Positions 45,863-58,194 of a stretch of 64,000 bases of DNA are shown here, one piece after another. The DNA is from Neopestalotiopsis rosae (Eukaryota; Ascomycota; Sordariomycetes; Amphisphaeriales; Sporocadaceae), in contig JALGAS010000001.1 of NCBI GenBank assembly GCA_023078685.1, positions 5,394,001 through 5,458,000 of the forward strand. The letters run 5' to 3'. Positions within the stretch are counted from its first letter, which is position 1; the number at the start of each line of letters is the position of its first letter. The translations under genes were made by a program, and so were the position numbers. Below the pieces are notes generated by a model that had not been told where the DNA came from, did no database searches, and was given only the letters and a program-made list of their open reading frames with translations.

Positions 45863-48807
45863 CGTGAAGCGGACCTCTATAGTTGGTATCGAAACCTGGA
45901 GAGTTGATCTGATCGGAAAATACCGGGGCTCCAATCCTCTCTTCCAAGCTTCAAACAAGAGGACTGTTTCTGGCTCTATCTTTTATTTGTGACTTTGCCA
46001 GTACACTGTAAGACGAAAGACTCCTTGATTTCCACTGATAGCTTACCTTTACACTTCAATCAAGCCTTTGGAATTTTATGCAACCTTGAAGGAAGATCAC
46101 CGAGTTTGCGCTTGAGGATGCCTCAATTCGCCAAAGTCGTCGGGGTGAGCAAAGGTCTGGTGGCAGACTCTTGTCAGCGGCTGCTTGATCAGTTTCCCCG
46201 GTATGGAGTCGCCAGAGAGTTTCGGTCTACAAATTGACTGCTATTTTGCGATGATTTGGTGGATCAAAGATCAAAACGAAAGGCTCCGTCTGATTTCAGA
46301 GTTTTGCATGAAGGTCGTGTCGAACTCGCCAGCCGCGCACCCTCATACACAGTTCGCAGTTGTGACTGGGAAAGGCGAGCCGTAAAAAGCGGGGTTGGCA
46401 CGTACAACCCCGAGAGAAGACACTTCTTGTGTTCAGTCAGCCCACTTGCCTGTTGTAGTGGTGATAGTGAGCCCTGGGATTGGCGGAGAAGCATTATTTG
46501 CACATGAAGTGTATGATTGTGTACTTCTATGTGCCCGTTCATGAGCAGCGTTGCGACAGGTTAGTGTCCAAATGCCTGATTACCTAGGTATACATTGCCG
46601 TTTTTGGTGGTTGAACACGAAACATTCTAGGTCAGTTGTATCCGTATTCTGCGCGACTGTGAGTTCAATTTGTGCATTGCTTGGCGCGACGGGCAGAGCA
46701 CAATTTGCTTCCTGTTCGGTCATGTTGTAGCCTGCGAGGGTATTTCGATAGCACTATGCTCAGTTAGTGTAACATATCCCAGTGTTGTTCCCAACATGTG
46801 TCCGTAGTGATAATAACAATTTCGGTGGAGAGAAAGAAGGCGCCGCAAGAGACATGTAGGCTCAACTTATATATTCAACTTTATCAAGGCTTTCCTCTTC
46901 TACAATTGATTCAGGATTCAGAACACTGCAGAACAAATTTTACACCAATATCCACAGACGATCTATTCAAATCAAAATGCACCTTAAGTTCGATGACCAT
47001 GCCGATTGCGGTAAATTTCTGTGGCTGATCGGAAAGCAACGGGCAAGCACATTATGTTTTTCGTCCTGGAATTCAGACCATACCCTTGCTGACTATCAGT
47101 AGCCCTAATGAACATTCATCTGCACGAGGAAACGAGAAAATATTGTCTACAGCATGCGAAGCAGATACTGCATCCGAAGCCACTGAATATGGGCGTTATA
47201 CCATAAATTACAACCATTATACACCACGGACAACCGCAGCGGTCTAAGCAGGAGCGTTCAGAGTTGCCCTTGGGAATAGGCAGCCAAATACTACATCACA
47301 ATCCCAACCCAAGTAGCGTCTATTTACCTACCTCAGCATCAGAGAATTTGCGTCGTGAATTCACACTGTCTCACTTATTTTGATGCTCGATGCTTAGCTG
47401 GGTTATTTCAAGACTCCATGCTTCTGTGCAATGGCCCCCAGGGTACATGTGCTGAAAGAACACCAGTACTTCTGAATGCATTCTCCGCGCCAAATATGCG
47501 TATGGACGGCCGAACTATATAAGATCGCGGTTGCCAGGACAAGTTTGTGGTCTTTGTGCAATAAGAGCTCCAGGTTTTGTCTAGCAGCCCTTGTTCAGAC
47601 TATAGCCGAGCTATGCCGGCCACGAGTTAAGGCCTTTCAATTTGAGCCTTCCAACGCTGTGTGATCCTACGGTGAGATTGAGACACCAATTACACGTGCG
47701 ATGGACCGTGTCCTCTTTCTCCTTCTCCGTGCTTGTTGGTGGTAGATGGTAGCCGGTAGGTCAAAGGCAGAGTCAAACTTGCAATATCGCATCGCGTAAG
47801 AACTATACCGAGAACAGATATAATGACTTGATTTGTAGTGCAAGATTAGCCATCTATACCAATTAACAATCGGGCGCTGGAGCCAGATTGCCTTCTCCGT
47901 CCTGTAAATAGTATGTTGATTAGGACCGCCTCCGTGTACCTTATAATGAAACACTGTCTTGCGCTAAGCCCAAAGGCGAGATAAAGTCCCGACGGCCATC
48001 GACTTTCCCTTGGTATGATGATGCGCACCCGTCCCGGCCACTTCCGCTTGGTCGTCCTTGCACAATGCTTATCATTATCCGGGCATACATGGGGAGTACT
48101 GGGTAGCGAGTGTAGCTGTCAACCCTGGCTCCGTACCCAAAAGCCTAGGTAGACACGGCGATTTTGGAATATGGGGCCGCTGCTAAGGCGCTGCTTGTTG
48201 ACAGCGAACGTATCAGTGCTGTTAATCAGATCGCCCCTCCTCCGCTTCAATCTCCGCTAACTTCGTCCACAGATAGCGCCTCCCATACTGATTGGCTTTG
48301 TCGTAACAGCTAACCCGATGCCAGAGTCCCAGTCTGCTCACATCATGACAGCGCTCTTAGAGGACTTTCAGTCGCCTGGCATTCCAATCTGACCAAGGAT
48401 GATGTGTCATGGAAATAAGTCCAGACTTTGACGCTTTGTATTCAGTGCAGAAGGTGTTTCCTGCTAACTGCGTCTATCGCTGGGTTTATCGTTCAGGGCT
48501 ACTGCAGCTAGGCCTAGGTGGACTACTCTTAGTGGAGTTTTACAGGCAATACTATCACAGCAGTAATCGCTCTACCCCCGCATGTAATAGTAGTCAAAAC
48601 GGTTGGCAACCTTTTATACTCTTCAGGACCCGCAGACATTGGCGTTCAGCACTGGGAGATCTTTCATTCACTTGTGCCAATTCATTGGTGGTCTGGACCC
48701 CAAGTATAGGAGGATACCGACGTTGACGACCTCACCCAGCGTCATCCGTGGTTCTCGGTAATCTCAGTCTGATACACACCTTCATACAGACTTTCAACGG
48801 CGCCAAG
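45863..48807. other. Largest gene-free interval
   Basis: These 2.9 kb have no frame above about 105 codons and none with recognisable motifs or linked splice sites. The ends hold the promoters of the modular orphan (minus) and the amine permease (plus). No transposon ORF, terminal repeat or RNA gene was found by eye. Confidence 0.45.
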
Positions 48808-50340
48808 ATGGAAAAGACGGAGCAGCCTCTAACCGATGAGGTGCAATTGGAGCAAATGGGCCATGCCCAGAGTTTCGAGCGCAGGTTCAGTCGGTGGACT
48901 ATGCTTGGCCTGGCTTTTGCCATTCTGAACTCATGGACTGCACTTTCTGCCTCGCTGTCGTTGGCGCTGCCGTCTGGCGGCCCCATTGCCGTGGTATGGG
49001 GTCTAGTCACGGCCGGTGTCTGCAACTTGTCGCTCGCCGCCAGTTTGGCCGAGTTCTTGTCAGCATACCCCACGGCCGGAGGACAATACCACTGGGTCGC
49101 CATGATTGCACCCAAATCGTTGCGGAGAGGACTCTCGTGGACAACGGGATGGATTAGTGTCTCGGGATGGGTCGCCCTGGTGGCTACGAACAGTTCCCTG
49201 GCCAGCTCGCTCGTCATCAACATGATCTCTCTGCTCAACCCCGACTACGTTTCCCAGAGATGGCACCAGTTCCTCATCTACTTGGCAATCACGTTTTTGG
49301 CTTTTGCTGTCAATGCGTACCTGACGCCACTATTGCCCAAGCTCAACCACTTCGTCTTGTTCTTCAGCATCGCCGGATTCCTGACGATTTCGATCACCGT
49401 CCTCGCATGCGCCGCACCCGACTACGCCACGCCCAGCTACGTCTTTGCAACTTTCATCAATACCACCGGGTGGCCCGATGGAATTGCTTGGCTTTTGGGT
49501 CTTCTGCAAGGAGGTCTCGGTCTGACGGGTTTCGACGCCGTAGCCCACATGATCGAGGAAATTCCCGACGCTGCCCTCGATGGTCCCAAGGTCATGATTG
49601 AGTGCCAGTACATTGGCATTTCTACCGGTTTCCTGTTCTTGATCGTGTTGCTCTTTGCTTCTGGCGGAGCAGACAACGCCTCGGACATTATCTCGTCTAC
49701 GGCAGGACCATTGCTGGAGATCTTTTACATCGCCACCAACAACAAGGCGGGAGCTGTCTGTCTGCTCATGTTCCCCTTCTTGTGTTTGGTATTTGCCGGA
49801 ATCGCCTGTCTGACCACTTCGTCGCGCATGATCTTTGCTTTTGCCAGAGACGGCGGTCTCCCCATGTCTCCGTTATGGTGGAAGGTCCACAAGCGCCTGG
49901 ACGTGCCGATGAACGCGCTGTACTTGAACGTAGGAGTCGTCATTATCTTTGGTCTGATCTTTTTGGGATCTACGGTGGCGTTCAATGCCATCATCGCTTC
50001 CGCCGTCACTGCGCTGGGTCTTAGCTACGGCATTCCTGTCGCACTCAATGTGCTATATATGCGTCGCAAGCTCCCCGAGAGAGCATTTGCTCTACCCGAG
50101 TGGCTGGGTTGGACTGCAAATATTATCGGTGTGGTCTACACCATTGTCACCACTGTCCTGTTCTTATTCCCGCCTGCTATTCCGGTTGACGGAACTACGA
50201 TGAACTACTGCATTGTTGCGTTCGCCATCATCTTCCTCATCTCCGGACTGCAGTGGATCATTGACGGGCGCAAGAACTTTGTTGGACCGAGAGTCACTAT
50301 CCATGGTGAAACTGTTAGAGCAGTTGAGGTGGAAGCTTAA
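48808..50340 (+). CDS. APC-family amino acid/choline/GABA permease
   Basis: Intronless 510-residue transporter. The open frame begins at a GTG at 48748, but the first ATG is 48808, giving the acidic cytosolic N-terminus MEKTEQPLTDE. Twelve hydrophobic segments are visible. Family marks are FSRWTMLGLAFAILNSWTAL in helix 1, AEFLSAYPTAGGQYHWVA in helix 3, and GFDAVAHMIEEIPDAALDGPKVM, the consensus amphipathic region of fungal GABA/choline/amino acid permeases. FAFARDGGLPMSPLW precedes helix 9. It would import a zwitterionic amine or amino acid at the plasma membrane by proton symport. The next gene downstream on the same strand is a secreted amine oxidase, which suggests, without proving, joint use of extracellular amines. 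Confidence 0.9.
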   Translation: MEKTEQPLTDEVQLEQMGHAQSFERRFSRWTMLGLAFAILNSWTALSASLSLALPSGGPIAVVWGLVTAGVCNLSLAASLAEFLSAYPTAGGQYHWVAMIAPKSLRRGLSWTTGWISVSGWVALVATNSSLASSLVINMISLLNPDYVSQRWHQFLIYLAITFLAFAVNAYLTPLLPKLNHFVLFFSIAGFLTISITVLACAAPDYATPSYVFATFINTTGWPDGIAWLLGLLQGGLGLTGFDAVAHMIEEIPDAALDGPKVMIECQYIGISTGFLFLIVLLFASGGADNASDIISSTAGPLLEIFYIATNNKAGAVCLLMFPFLCLVFAGIACLTTSSRMIFAFARDGGLPMSPLWWKVHKRLDVPMNALYLNVGVVIIFGLIFLGSTVAFNAIIASAVTALGLSYGIPVALNVLYMRRKLPERAFALPEWLGWTANIIGVVYTIVTTVLFLFPPAIPVDGTTMNYCIVAFAIIFLISGLQWIIDGRKNFVGPRVTIHGETVRAVEVEA

Positions 50341-52090
50341 TGACTAGGACGAGGAACTTTTGCTTCTAGGACATATACACTAGATTGTAGATATAATTAT
50401 GCATCACAATATGTAAGATATATGATTCCGGCAACTTGAGTTTAGGTGTGTGCTCCATCGCGTTGTGAAATTATGAGTCTCTAAAAATCCTAGTATTCTC
50501 AACCACGTTACTGAGGCCTACTGAGCGTGTTGTAAAGAGACGCGACTGCACGCGAAGTGCGAACCCTACTCACCAACAAATCTGGCTACCGGAAGAGAAT
50601 CGTCATTCATGCCATCTACCTGCTACGTAGTATCGTCTCATGGCTGATGCTGAAGAGGCAACTATGATGATACTTCGGGTGTAAAGGACCTCGGATCGAA
50701 CAGCCTGATTAGAACCATTGCATGCAACTCAGGGCTTGCTGGGCTGTTTAGTACGGTACCGTAACTGGTGACACGAATGAGAATTAACTTCAAGCCACTA
50801 CATACTGCCCGTCAGATGCAAGGTATGCCATTGGGTTTGTCACAATTCACTTGCATAGTTCCGATATCACCGACATTACTATGACATGGTGTAAAGCGAC
50901 AGCAAGGCACCCGAGCATGGGGCGATCTTCCTTATCAGCAAGCACACTCGACCCCCGCAGAATATCGGCAGTGATCTCCACAGCACACCCTTCAGCAGCT
51001 AGAGCTCGGCTGGCGCCATCGTAGTGTGCAGTGTGCATGCGGGGAAACCTGTGAGAAATGCGCCGGCAGGCGAGGTAGGGTTCCAATATGCCAAGCAAAG
51101 AGAGGATGATCGAATAACGTCCAGGCCAGGCCATTGATTCTCACATATGGCAATTCAAGTCCTGGCACACGAAAGTCCATGTATTCACTGCTTACATTGC
51201 TGGCACAGAAGTATGCCTGCGTTATCTTTTGCCCCCTTTCATAAAAATGCCTAGCACTTACAAGCCAACTGATAAACATGGGTTCGCAACCCCCGGCAAG
51301 ATAAGGAGGGGAGAACATTTCTGTTTGTCTTATTCTTCTTCAAGGTACTGCTCCGTATCTTCTGTCGCATTATTCGGGGTCCTCACTTATTACGCGCAAC
51401 GCGGAAAGCTGCACATGACAGTAATCAGATAATCATGTTAAGGTTTCCTTGGTGCAGGCCAGCCGTTTGTCATTCCAACTTGTCATTCCCCGATGGGGCA
51501 TGCGCAAGCGTTCCCCAGAAGTCCCATCGGTCCCCGTTCCTGCGTTACTCGACACTTGTTTCCTCGCTTGACAGGACCCACAGCGCGAGAGTATGGGGAA
51601 TGACTGTTTCCATGCTCACTAGACTCTATTCAGTGAAAAAGTCCCAAGTGAATACGGGATTTGGTTCCTGATTGGAGCATAGCGAGCAAACGGACGCTAA
51701 AGGTCGACAAGGCCCTTCCGGCTGGGTACAGTTCAAGATCCGGGTCATGGCATTTGCGGAGTGCATCGCCAGTATCCGCCGGCGGGTTATCTTGGCAGAC
51801 CAGGCTACTACTCCGTATCAAGGTACCACCGACCTTTGGGGGAGGTCTGCAGCAGGAAGTCGCGTTGTATGACATGACCGTAATCTTAGCCTGCCTTTGC
51901 CTGCCATGGCATCTAGTTGCCGATCGACGCGATGGAGTCGTCTCCAACAGAGGAATGTGGTCTTATAATTATCAAGATGTCCATTCCACACCATCTCCAG
52001 TTCTTGAGCCCTTGAACCAGTCCCTTGGATCTCGGCACTTTCTTTCACCCTGACCGCAGCCAGTCTTGATAATATTAATAAACCGTCATC
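50341..52090. other. Intergenic interval
   Basis: These 1.75 kb carry overlapping 80-130 codon frames on both strands (for example minus 50847-51318) with no motif I recognise. The 3' part is the amine oxidase promoter. Confidence 0.45.
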
Positions 52091-53755
52091 ATGAATAATT
52101 TATTACGTCTGGCGGCCCTTTCCTGTGGCGTGTTAGCCACTGGCATTAATGCTCTAGCGGTCCGGGACGACACCAACAGTACGGGTTCCTGTCGCAAGAC
52201 CCAAGTCGCCGTTCTCGGCGCCGGTGTTGCCGGTATCACAGCCGCCCAAGCACTGTCCAATGCCTCGGTCACAGATTTCTTGATTATCGAGCGTCAAGAT
52301 CACATTGGAGGCAGAGTCTCGCATACAAGCTTTGGCTACCAGGCCGATGGCACCCCCTATACCATTGAGCTTGGTGCCAACTGGATCCAGGGCTTGGGCG
52401 CTGATGGTCCCGAGAACCCCATCTGGACGTTGGGCAAGAAATACAACCTCACCAACACGTATTCGAATTACAGTTCCATCCTCACATACGATGAGACTGG
52501 TTACACAGATTTCTCGGATCTACTCGACCTTTGGGACGAGATTTACGATGTCGCTGAGGACGACTCGGGTGTCATGCTGACCAACAACCTGCAAGACTTT
52601 GACGCCCGCACCGGTTTCCGCCTGGCCGACTGGAAACCAAAGAAGGACATGCACAAGCAGGCTGTCGAGTGGTGGAGTTGGGATTGGGAGACTTCGTACG
52701 CCCCCGAGGCCAGCAGTTTCGTCTTTGGTATCGCTGGTTCCAACGTCACCTTCAACCAATTCGGTGACGCCAACAACCTGGTCATCGATTCGCGCGGCTT
52801 CAACGCCTTTGTCATTGGCGAGGCCAGCACCTTTTTGGCCGACGACGATGAGCGTCTTTTGCTCAACTCTACCGTTACTGCCGTCGATTACTCGACAGAG
52901 GGTGTGACGGTCACCCTTGAGGACGGTAGCTGCATTGAGGCTGAGCACGCCATTTCCACCTTTTCTCTCGGTGTCTTGCAAAACGACGTGGTCGAGTTCA
53001 CACCCGCTCTGCCTCGCTGGAAGCAAGAGGTTATTGAGCAGTTCCAGATGGGTACATACACCAAGGTTTTCATGCAGTTCAATGAGACCTTCTGGGACGC
53101 CGACACGCAGTACTTCCTGTACGCCGACCCCGATACTCGTGGATACTACCCCGTCTGGCAATCGCTCTCGACTGAGGGTTTCCTGCCCGGCTCCAATATC
53201 ATCTTTGCCACTGTCGTTGGCGACGAGTCCTACAGAATTGAGCAGCAGGATGACGACGTCACCAAGGCAGAGTGCATGGAGGTTCTTAAGACCATGTTCC
53301 CTGATATCGAGATTCCCGAGCCAATTGCCTTCCACTACCCAAGATGGAGTCAAGAGGAGTAAGTAACAATTCGTTTCCAACTTTAAATAACGCGCAACTA
53401 ACAACCACTTCTCAGATGGGCCTTTGGATCCTACAGCAACTGGCCCGTCGGTCTGACTCTCGAGAAGCACCAGAACCTGAGAGCCAATGTCGACCGCCTG
53501 TGGTTCGCCGGTGAGGCCCAGTCGGCAGAGTACTACGGTTTCTTGCAGGGTGCCTGGTTCGAGGGCCAAGAGGTCGGCATGCGCATCGCCTCGGTCCTCG
53601 GTGCCAACCAAACCTACGGCGACAGCAACTCGACGATTCCCGGCTACATGACGAGATACGAGGTCCTCCACGGCACCACCAACGTGACCGAGTACAATGC
53701 CGCCAATGGCTGGCCAGTCAGCAGTTTCGTCCTGTACGAGTCGGATGACGAGTAG
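52091..53755 (+). CDS. Secreted flavin amine oxidase (polyamine oxidase-like)
   Basis: Two exons, 52091-53358 and 53416-53755, with a 57-nt GTAAGT...TCAG intron at phase 2, encode 535 residues. A signal peptide covers about residues 1-23. The Rossmann motif VLGAGVAGITAAQAL lies at 41-55, followed by the second FAD contact IERQDHIGGRV and the polyamine-oxidase-like ELGANWIQG. The C-terminal FAD-binding block LWFAGEAQSAEYYGFLQGAW is complete. Multiple N-x-S/T sites (NNSTG-, NYSS-, NVTF-like) fit secretion. Such enzymes oxidise polyamines or other amines, releasing hydrogen peroxide and an aldehyde. It is convergent with the O-methyltransferase gene, with a 204-bp gap. The amine substrate is not determinable from sequence. 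Confidence 0.9.
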
Positions 53756-53959
53756 ATGTCTCGACACGTTGTGGGGAACAAAAAAAGTTGTCTCGCAATT
53801 GTGAGACATTATTATACCATGTATATATAGTACCACATTTATTTATAATGAAGTAAAATGCTGCAGTGTTAATTTGCAACATATTTGGAGTCATCAAAAA
53901 TGGTCACATCCTGATGAACATCGTCTCTCGTGTCCAAAACAAGGGTCAATTCATGGCAA

Positions 53960-55326
53960 TCAAGCCAATTCCGCCTCAATTATGCACTCGGCCGTGTCAA
54001 TCAATTCCGGCCTCCAAATCTTCAGCAGCCGCAATCCCGCGCGTGTCAGTAAGTCACTCCACTCCGCTTCCGTCCTCTCCTTGGACGCAAACCAGCACAA
54101 CATGGACATGTCCGATGCCGTCACCTTGGCCTTTGGCTTGACCTCGTCCACAATACTCTCGTGGAGTAATAGCCTCGAGTAGCCTTTCTCGAATCCAGCC
54201 GTCACGTTTGCCAACATCTTGACCGCAGTGTCGTCATCCCAATCGTGGATGACGTTGTGCATAAGGTACGCTCGCGCACCTTTTACTTTTTGCTCGGTGA
54301 AGAAGTCATACGCGACAGGCCTTATAGCGGGGTGCAGCTCCGGTGCATCGCTCAATACTGCAGGCAATTCCGCGAGAACGAGACTCTCCGCGGCACAGTC
54401 CTCGGAGTGTGCGAGTCGGAATTTCTCCAGATCGTATCCCTTGCTGCCGCCGACATCTACGACGAACGGGCCCCCAATCCCTCTCTCCTTGACGGCCTGT
54501 ACTATGGTCTGCGTCGGGTAGAGGCTTGTCCAACTGTGCAGATTGAAACGGCTGTGGCTCTCCATGGCCTGGTTAAAGTCGGTGCCAAGCTGCGGATCGG
54601 CACCCAACATCTGCCACGCGCCTGTGCCAGGGCCGTGGGTAAACTGAAAGCAGCAGTCCTTGGGGTCCGAAGGGTGACGGTACCCGATCGATGCCAGGTA
54701 AGCCGGCAGTTTGTTGTTCACCTCGGTCTGGGCGTGGTGGAATCGGCCATATGGACCCGCCAGGAAGGGGTACGAGACAAAGGCCTTGGCCCATGGCGTT
54801 GCGCCGTAAGTGTCGCGGCCGACTTCATGGAGGAGATGGTTCGCCGCGACGTGCCGAAGTAAACGGCCTAAAAAATGGGACACAAAATGAGGTAAAGCTC
54901 AAAACATGCTTGGCCACGGATAATTCAGGCTGGCAATGGTCACTTACGCAAAAGATCTGGACTTGCACCGGTGGAGGCGGCGAGCTCATCAGTTGTTATG
55001 GGTTTCCAACCAGCCTCATTCTTGCGATAGCGTATCAGCTAGGGACGACAAAACGAAGATCGCTTTTCCCAAATCGGGGAGCGAAGGTCAGATGAAACGA
55101 GACATACCCATTTTTCAAAAATACCCGCGTCTACCAGTGTCCTGGTGGCCGCGACAGTTGCCAGACTGACCCAGTTGTGCTCCCAAGCCACGTCCCAAGG
55201 AGATTGCACTTGGCGTAAAACCTCGGTGAGCTTTTCACGAACGCGCACACGCTCAGGCTCATCCTCATCGAGTGAGCGCGGATCGAAGTTCTGGAGGTTT
55301 TCCAAAAGTTCTTTGGCAGAAGACAT
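53960..55326 (-). CDS. SAM-dependent O-methyltransferase (COMT-like)
   Basis: Three exons, 55326-55108, 55038-54948 and 54867-53960, give 405 residues. The start is the ATG of MSSAKELL; three further codons upstream reach only a TTG. The N-terminal helical dimerisation region includes a winged-helix-like segment (TTDELAASTGASPDLLRRLLRHVAA). The SAM-binding motif I VDVGGSKG is at 240-247, and the catalytic-base His311 is in IHDWDDD. The region DMSMLCWFASKERTEAEW is the usual late block of fungal OMTs. Members methylate phenolic or enolic hydroxyls, often in secondary metabolism. No targeting signal is visible, so it is probably cytosolic. Its partner genes are unclear; the convergent amine oxidase is the nearest neighbour. 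Confidence 0.9.
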
Positions 55327-56756
55327 GGTCAAAGTATCTAAATTCGAAGAGGATAATCGTTACAGAACAGGTTAGCAATTTGCGTTGGGAGACTGCCTTG
55401 CTTTTTTATGTATGTATTGCCGGGGACGTGAGATATGATATGGCATTCCCTTTACAACGAGACGATACCGGAATCCATGTCAATCGTGCTCCGCTTCATC
55501 TCAATCTAAACGTCACCCTTCCTGATCACTCCATCCGGCACAGTATGCTAAGTGAATGCAATAAATATGCGGCCTACCACACCCCATTTCTTTTTCAGAG
55601 ACAAGGCCCGCTCAGGCGAGCCTTGCCGTCGGATGCACCGTTCAATTAGTGTACCCGCCCGGGCCGGCCCCCAAGTTCAGAAAAAGATGGCCGGGTCTGT
55701 TGAGATGTTCGGTGGTGCGCACACGGGGATTGGCTGATGGGAGATCGGAAATGTAGCATCCGGGTGAGAGGGGGCACACCCGATCCTTGGATTGGAGTCA
55801 TGATGCATAGGCGCGTTGGCCGTTGGTAGTGAATATACTCTGTACACGCAGACCCATGACTGAGGCTGGTCCACTGCGGCCCGCTTACTTGTCGCGATCA
55901 TGGGTGTAAGGTCGGGGTCATTATGCATGATACACATCAGAACTTGCAGATTATTGATTTTATATTTGAAAAGAGGAACCTCCATCAAAGCGCCTACACA
56001 GCCTGTTCAATGAATTCGGCGAGATGGGATGGGAATTGAGCAGATCTGCTCTGAAAGCATGTGTCCTGGCCCACTTTGCGGCAGGCTCCACTGCAACGCT
56101 GCAACTGGTGTGTTGGTGATTCATGTTCTGTCTGTCGGGCATCAAATAGAGGACTATATACTGTGTACTTGGTAGGTAGGTACGTAATCAATTTCCGACA
56201 ATGCGACATCGAACGATTCTAATTATCTCCAAGCAAACTTTTAAATCTCTACTGACAGAACTAAACTCGATCTACCCTGAGATGATAAATCGCAATCGTA
56301 GTCAAGGACAAGGACATCTCACATCCAGAGAATGACCCGAGGCTTCTATCCCAGCAACCCTTACATCATAAGAGAATCCACGTATCGTGATGTTTCTAAT
56401 GCAGGGTGGCAGCCTTGGGCGTCACCAGCAGACAGCCGCTGTAGCTTGGCCTTGGGGTCAGCCTTCCCTTCCTCCTCATCTCGCCATCTTTCGGTAACCT
56501 GATTAATGGACTTGATTACGCCCTTCGCCATTTTCCGACCACTGCAGGATGTGTAGTCTTGCTGTCATCTTTTGGCCCCTAGACCACTGGTGCCATGCCT
56601 AAGGGGGTACAACTTTCGATTCTCTGTGTATGTGAGATCTGTACGACTTGATTACTCGACTGCTTCCTCCCCCGTGTGGACACAAGACTGGAAGCATTGA
56701 CTTCACATCAACAATACCCATCCAAGTCGCTAAATGAGGGCTAACCTTCACGACCG
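55327..56756. other. Divergent intergenic interval
   Basis: These 1.4 kb hold the promoters of the O-methyltransferase (minus) and the receptor-like gene (plus). No gene is supported. Confidence 0.45.
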
Positions 56757-57974
56757 ATGATGGTACTCCAAAGCAATGACAATGGCCGTATTTGCCTTGC
56801 AGCCTCATGGGCCATGTTCGCCATCACACTCATATTTGTAGCCCTTCGCCTTTATTGTCGTCGCTTTCACGGTCCCCGTCAATGGGGACTCGATGATTAT
56901 ATCACAGCCTTTACCATGGTCATCTTTTGTTTCTCACTCGTGCTGTTCAGCCTCTCTGTCGACAATGGTCTAGGCCGTCGCTATGCCGAGGTGAGCACGA
57001 GCGATGCGGAGCAGGCACTCTATTGGTTCGTCATGCTCAGCGCCGTGAGTATCTGGACCTTTAGCCTTCCCAAGCTCGCCATCGTCGCCCTCATACAGCG
57101 CCTGCTCAACATTCGGACCCTGAGCTGGACGGGCGGCCTCATGTGGACCCTGGCGGTGCTGGGCCAGGCCTTCATCTTTGTCGTCTCCGTGCTCTGGTAC
57201 AAGCAATGCCAACCCGTTTCGTATCAGTGGGACCGCTCTCTCGAGGGAAGCTGTCCGAGACATGCGGTACTCGAGAACTGGGGGTACGTTTCATCGGCGT
57301 ATTCCGCCTTTCTGGACGTACTGTTTGCGCTGTATCCAATACCTTCAATCATGCGGCTCAACATGTCGCTACGCCGGCGCCTCTCCATCTCCGTGGCACT
57401 GGGACTGAGCTCGATTGGCTGTGCGGTTTCCATTGTGAAGATCGTCCAACTCATCAAGGTCCTGCCAGTGCTTGCAACGGATCCACTATGTGAGTAGAGA
57501 AGCATCTTTTGCACCCATATCTGCCTGTCTTAAAAACTAACATGACCTGTGATGACAGATCCAATGCCCTACCTCTTTGTCCTCCTTTTCGCCGAGACCA
57601 TGGTTCTCATAACGTGCGCCTCTATACCTACATTGGGACCGATATTCTATCGATTGAAGGGAAAAGTTAGTAGTTACCGAGGGCGCTCAAAGGACGATGG
57701 AAGCGGCCAAACCAGTGGTCAAAGTCGCAGCAATCAGTACACACTCATCACTTTCGGCGGCAGCAACTGGAAGAATAAATCAACGGTAAAGCAGGGCCAC
57801 TCGACCGCAGCTAACATGAGCTCGACGGCTGCAGAGGGCTCGGATGAGGTCCCTTTGGCGAGGGTTGAGAGTGTCAGTGCGCATGGTATTCAAAGCGAGG
57901 CAGCGTCGATCTCTGAAGAAGGCATTCGGAAGACGACAGAGATATCAGTGAGATCAGAGATGGGTAGTGGATAG
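56757..57974 (+). CDS. PTH11-like rhodopsin-domain seven-helix membrane protein
   Basis: Two exons, 56757-57489 and 57559-57974, with a 69-nt intron at phase 1, encode 382 residues. Two adjacent ATGs are possible starts. Seven hydrophobic helices begin with SWAMFAITLIFVALRLYCRRF, followed by GLDDYITAFTMV, the hallmark of the fungal rhodopsin-like family, then PKLAIVALIQRLL and the WDRSLEGSCP loop. No CFEM cysteine domain precedes the helices. After the seventh helix lies a polar cytosolic tail of about 115 residues rich in Ser, Thr and Gly. PTH11-type proteins sense surface or chemical cues in plant pathogens and related fungi; ligand and signalling role here are unknown. It is convergent with the pectin lyase gene. 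Confidence 0.88.
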
Positions 57975-58194
57975 AAGAATATCATTGTGAGTCAAAGCTA
58001 GATCTCGTGTGAAGACGAGCATTTGACTGAAGCCTTTGTTGGCATCACAGAATTATAATAATACAAAAGTAATACACACTAATGATAGACAGCGGTCGTT
58101 CGTCCACGCGGTGCTACCACGAAGCATACAGATGTCACAAATGACCAGCTCTGAGTGCTCAACTTGCCCACTACACAAGTGTTTGAGCACCCGA

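Noticed and set aside
50847..51318. Overlapping minus-strand frames upstream of the amine oxidase
   Set aside because: Two different frames are open over the same bases, neither with a known motif, so coding capacity is not supported.
52520..53836. 438-codon open frame antisense to the amine oxidase
   Set aside because: Composition follows the complementary codons; no recognisable domain; it crosses the supported intron.
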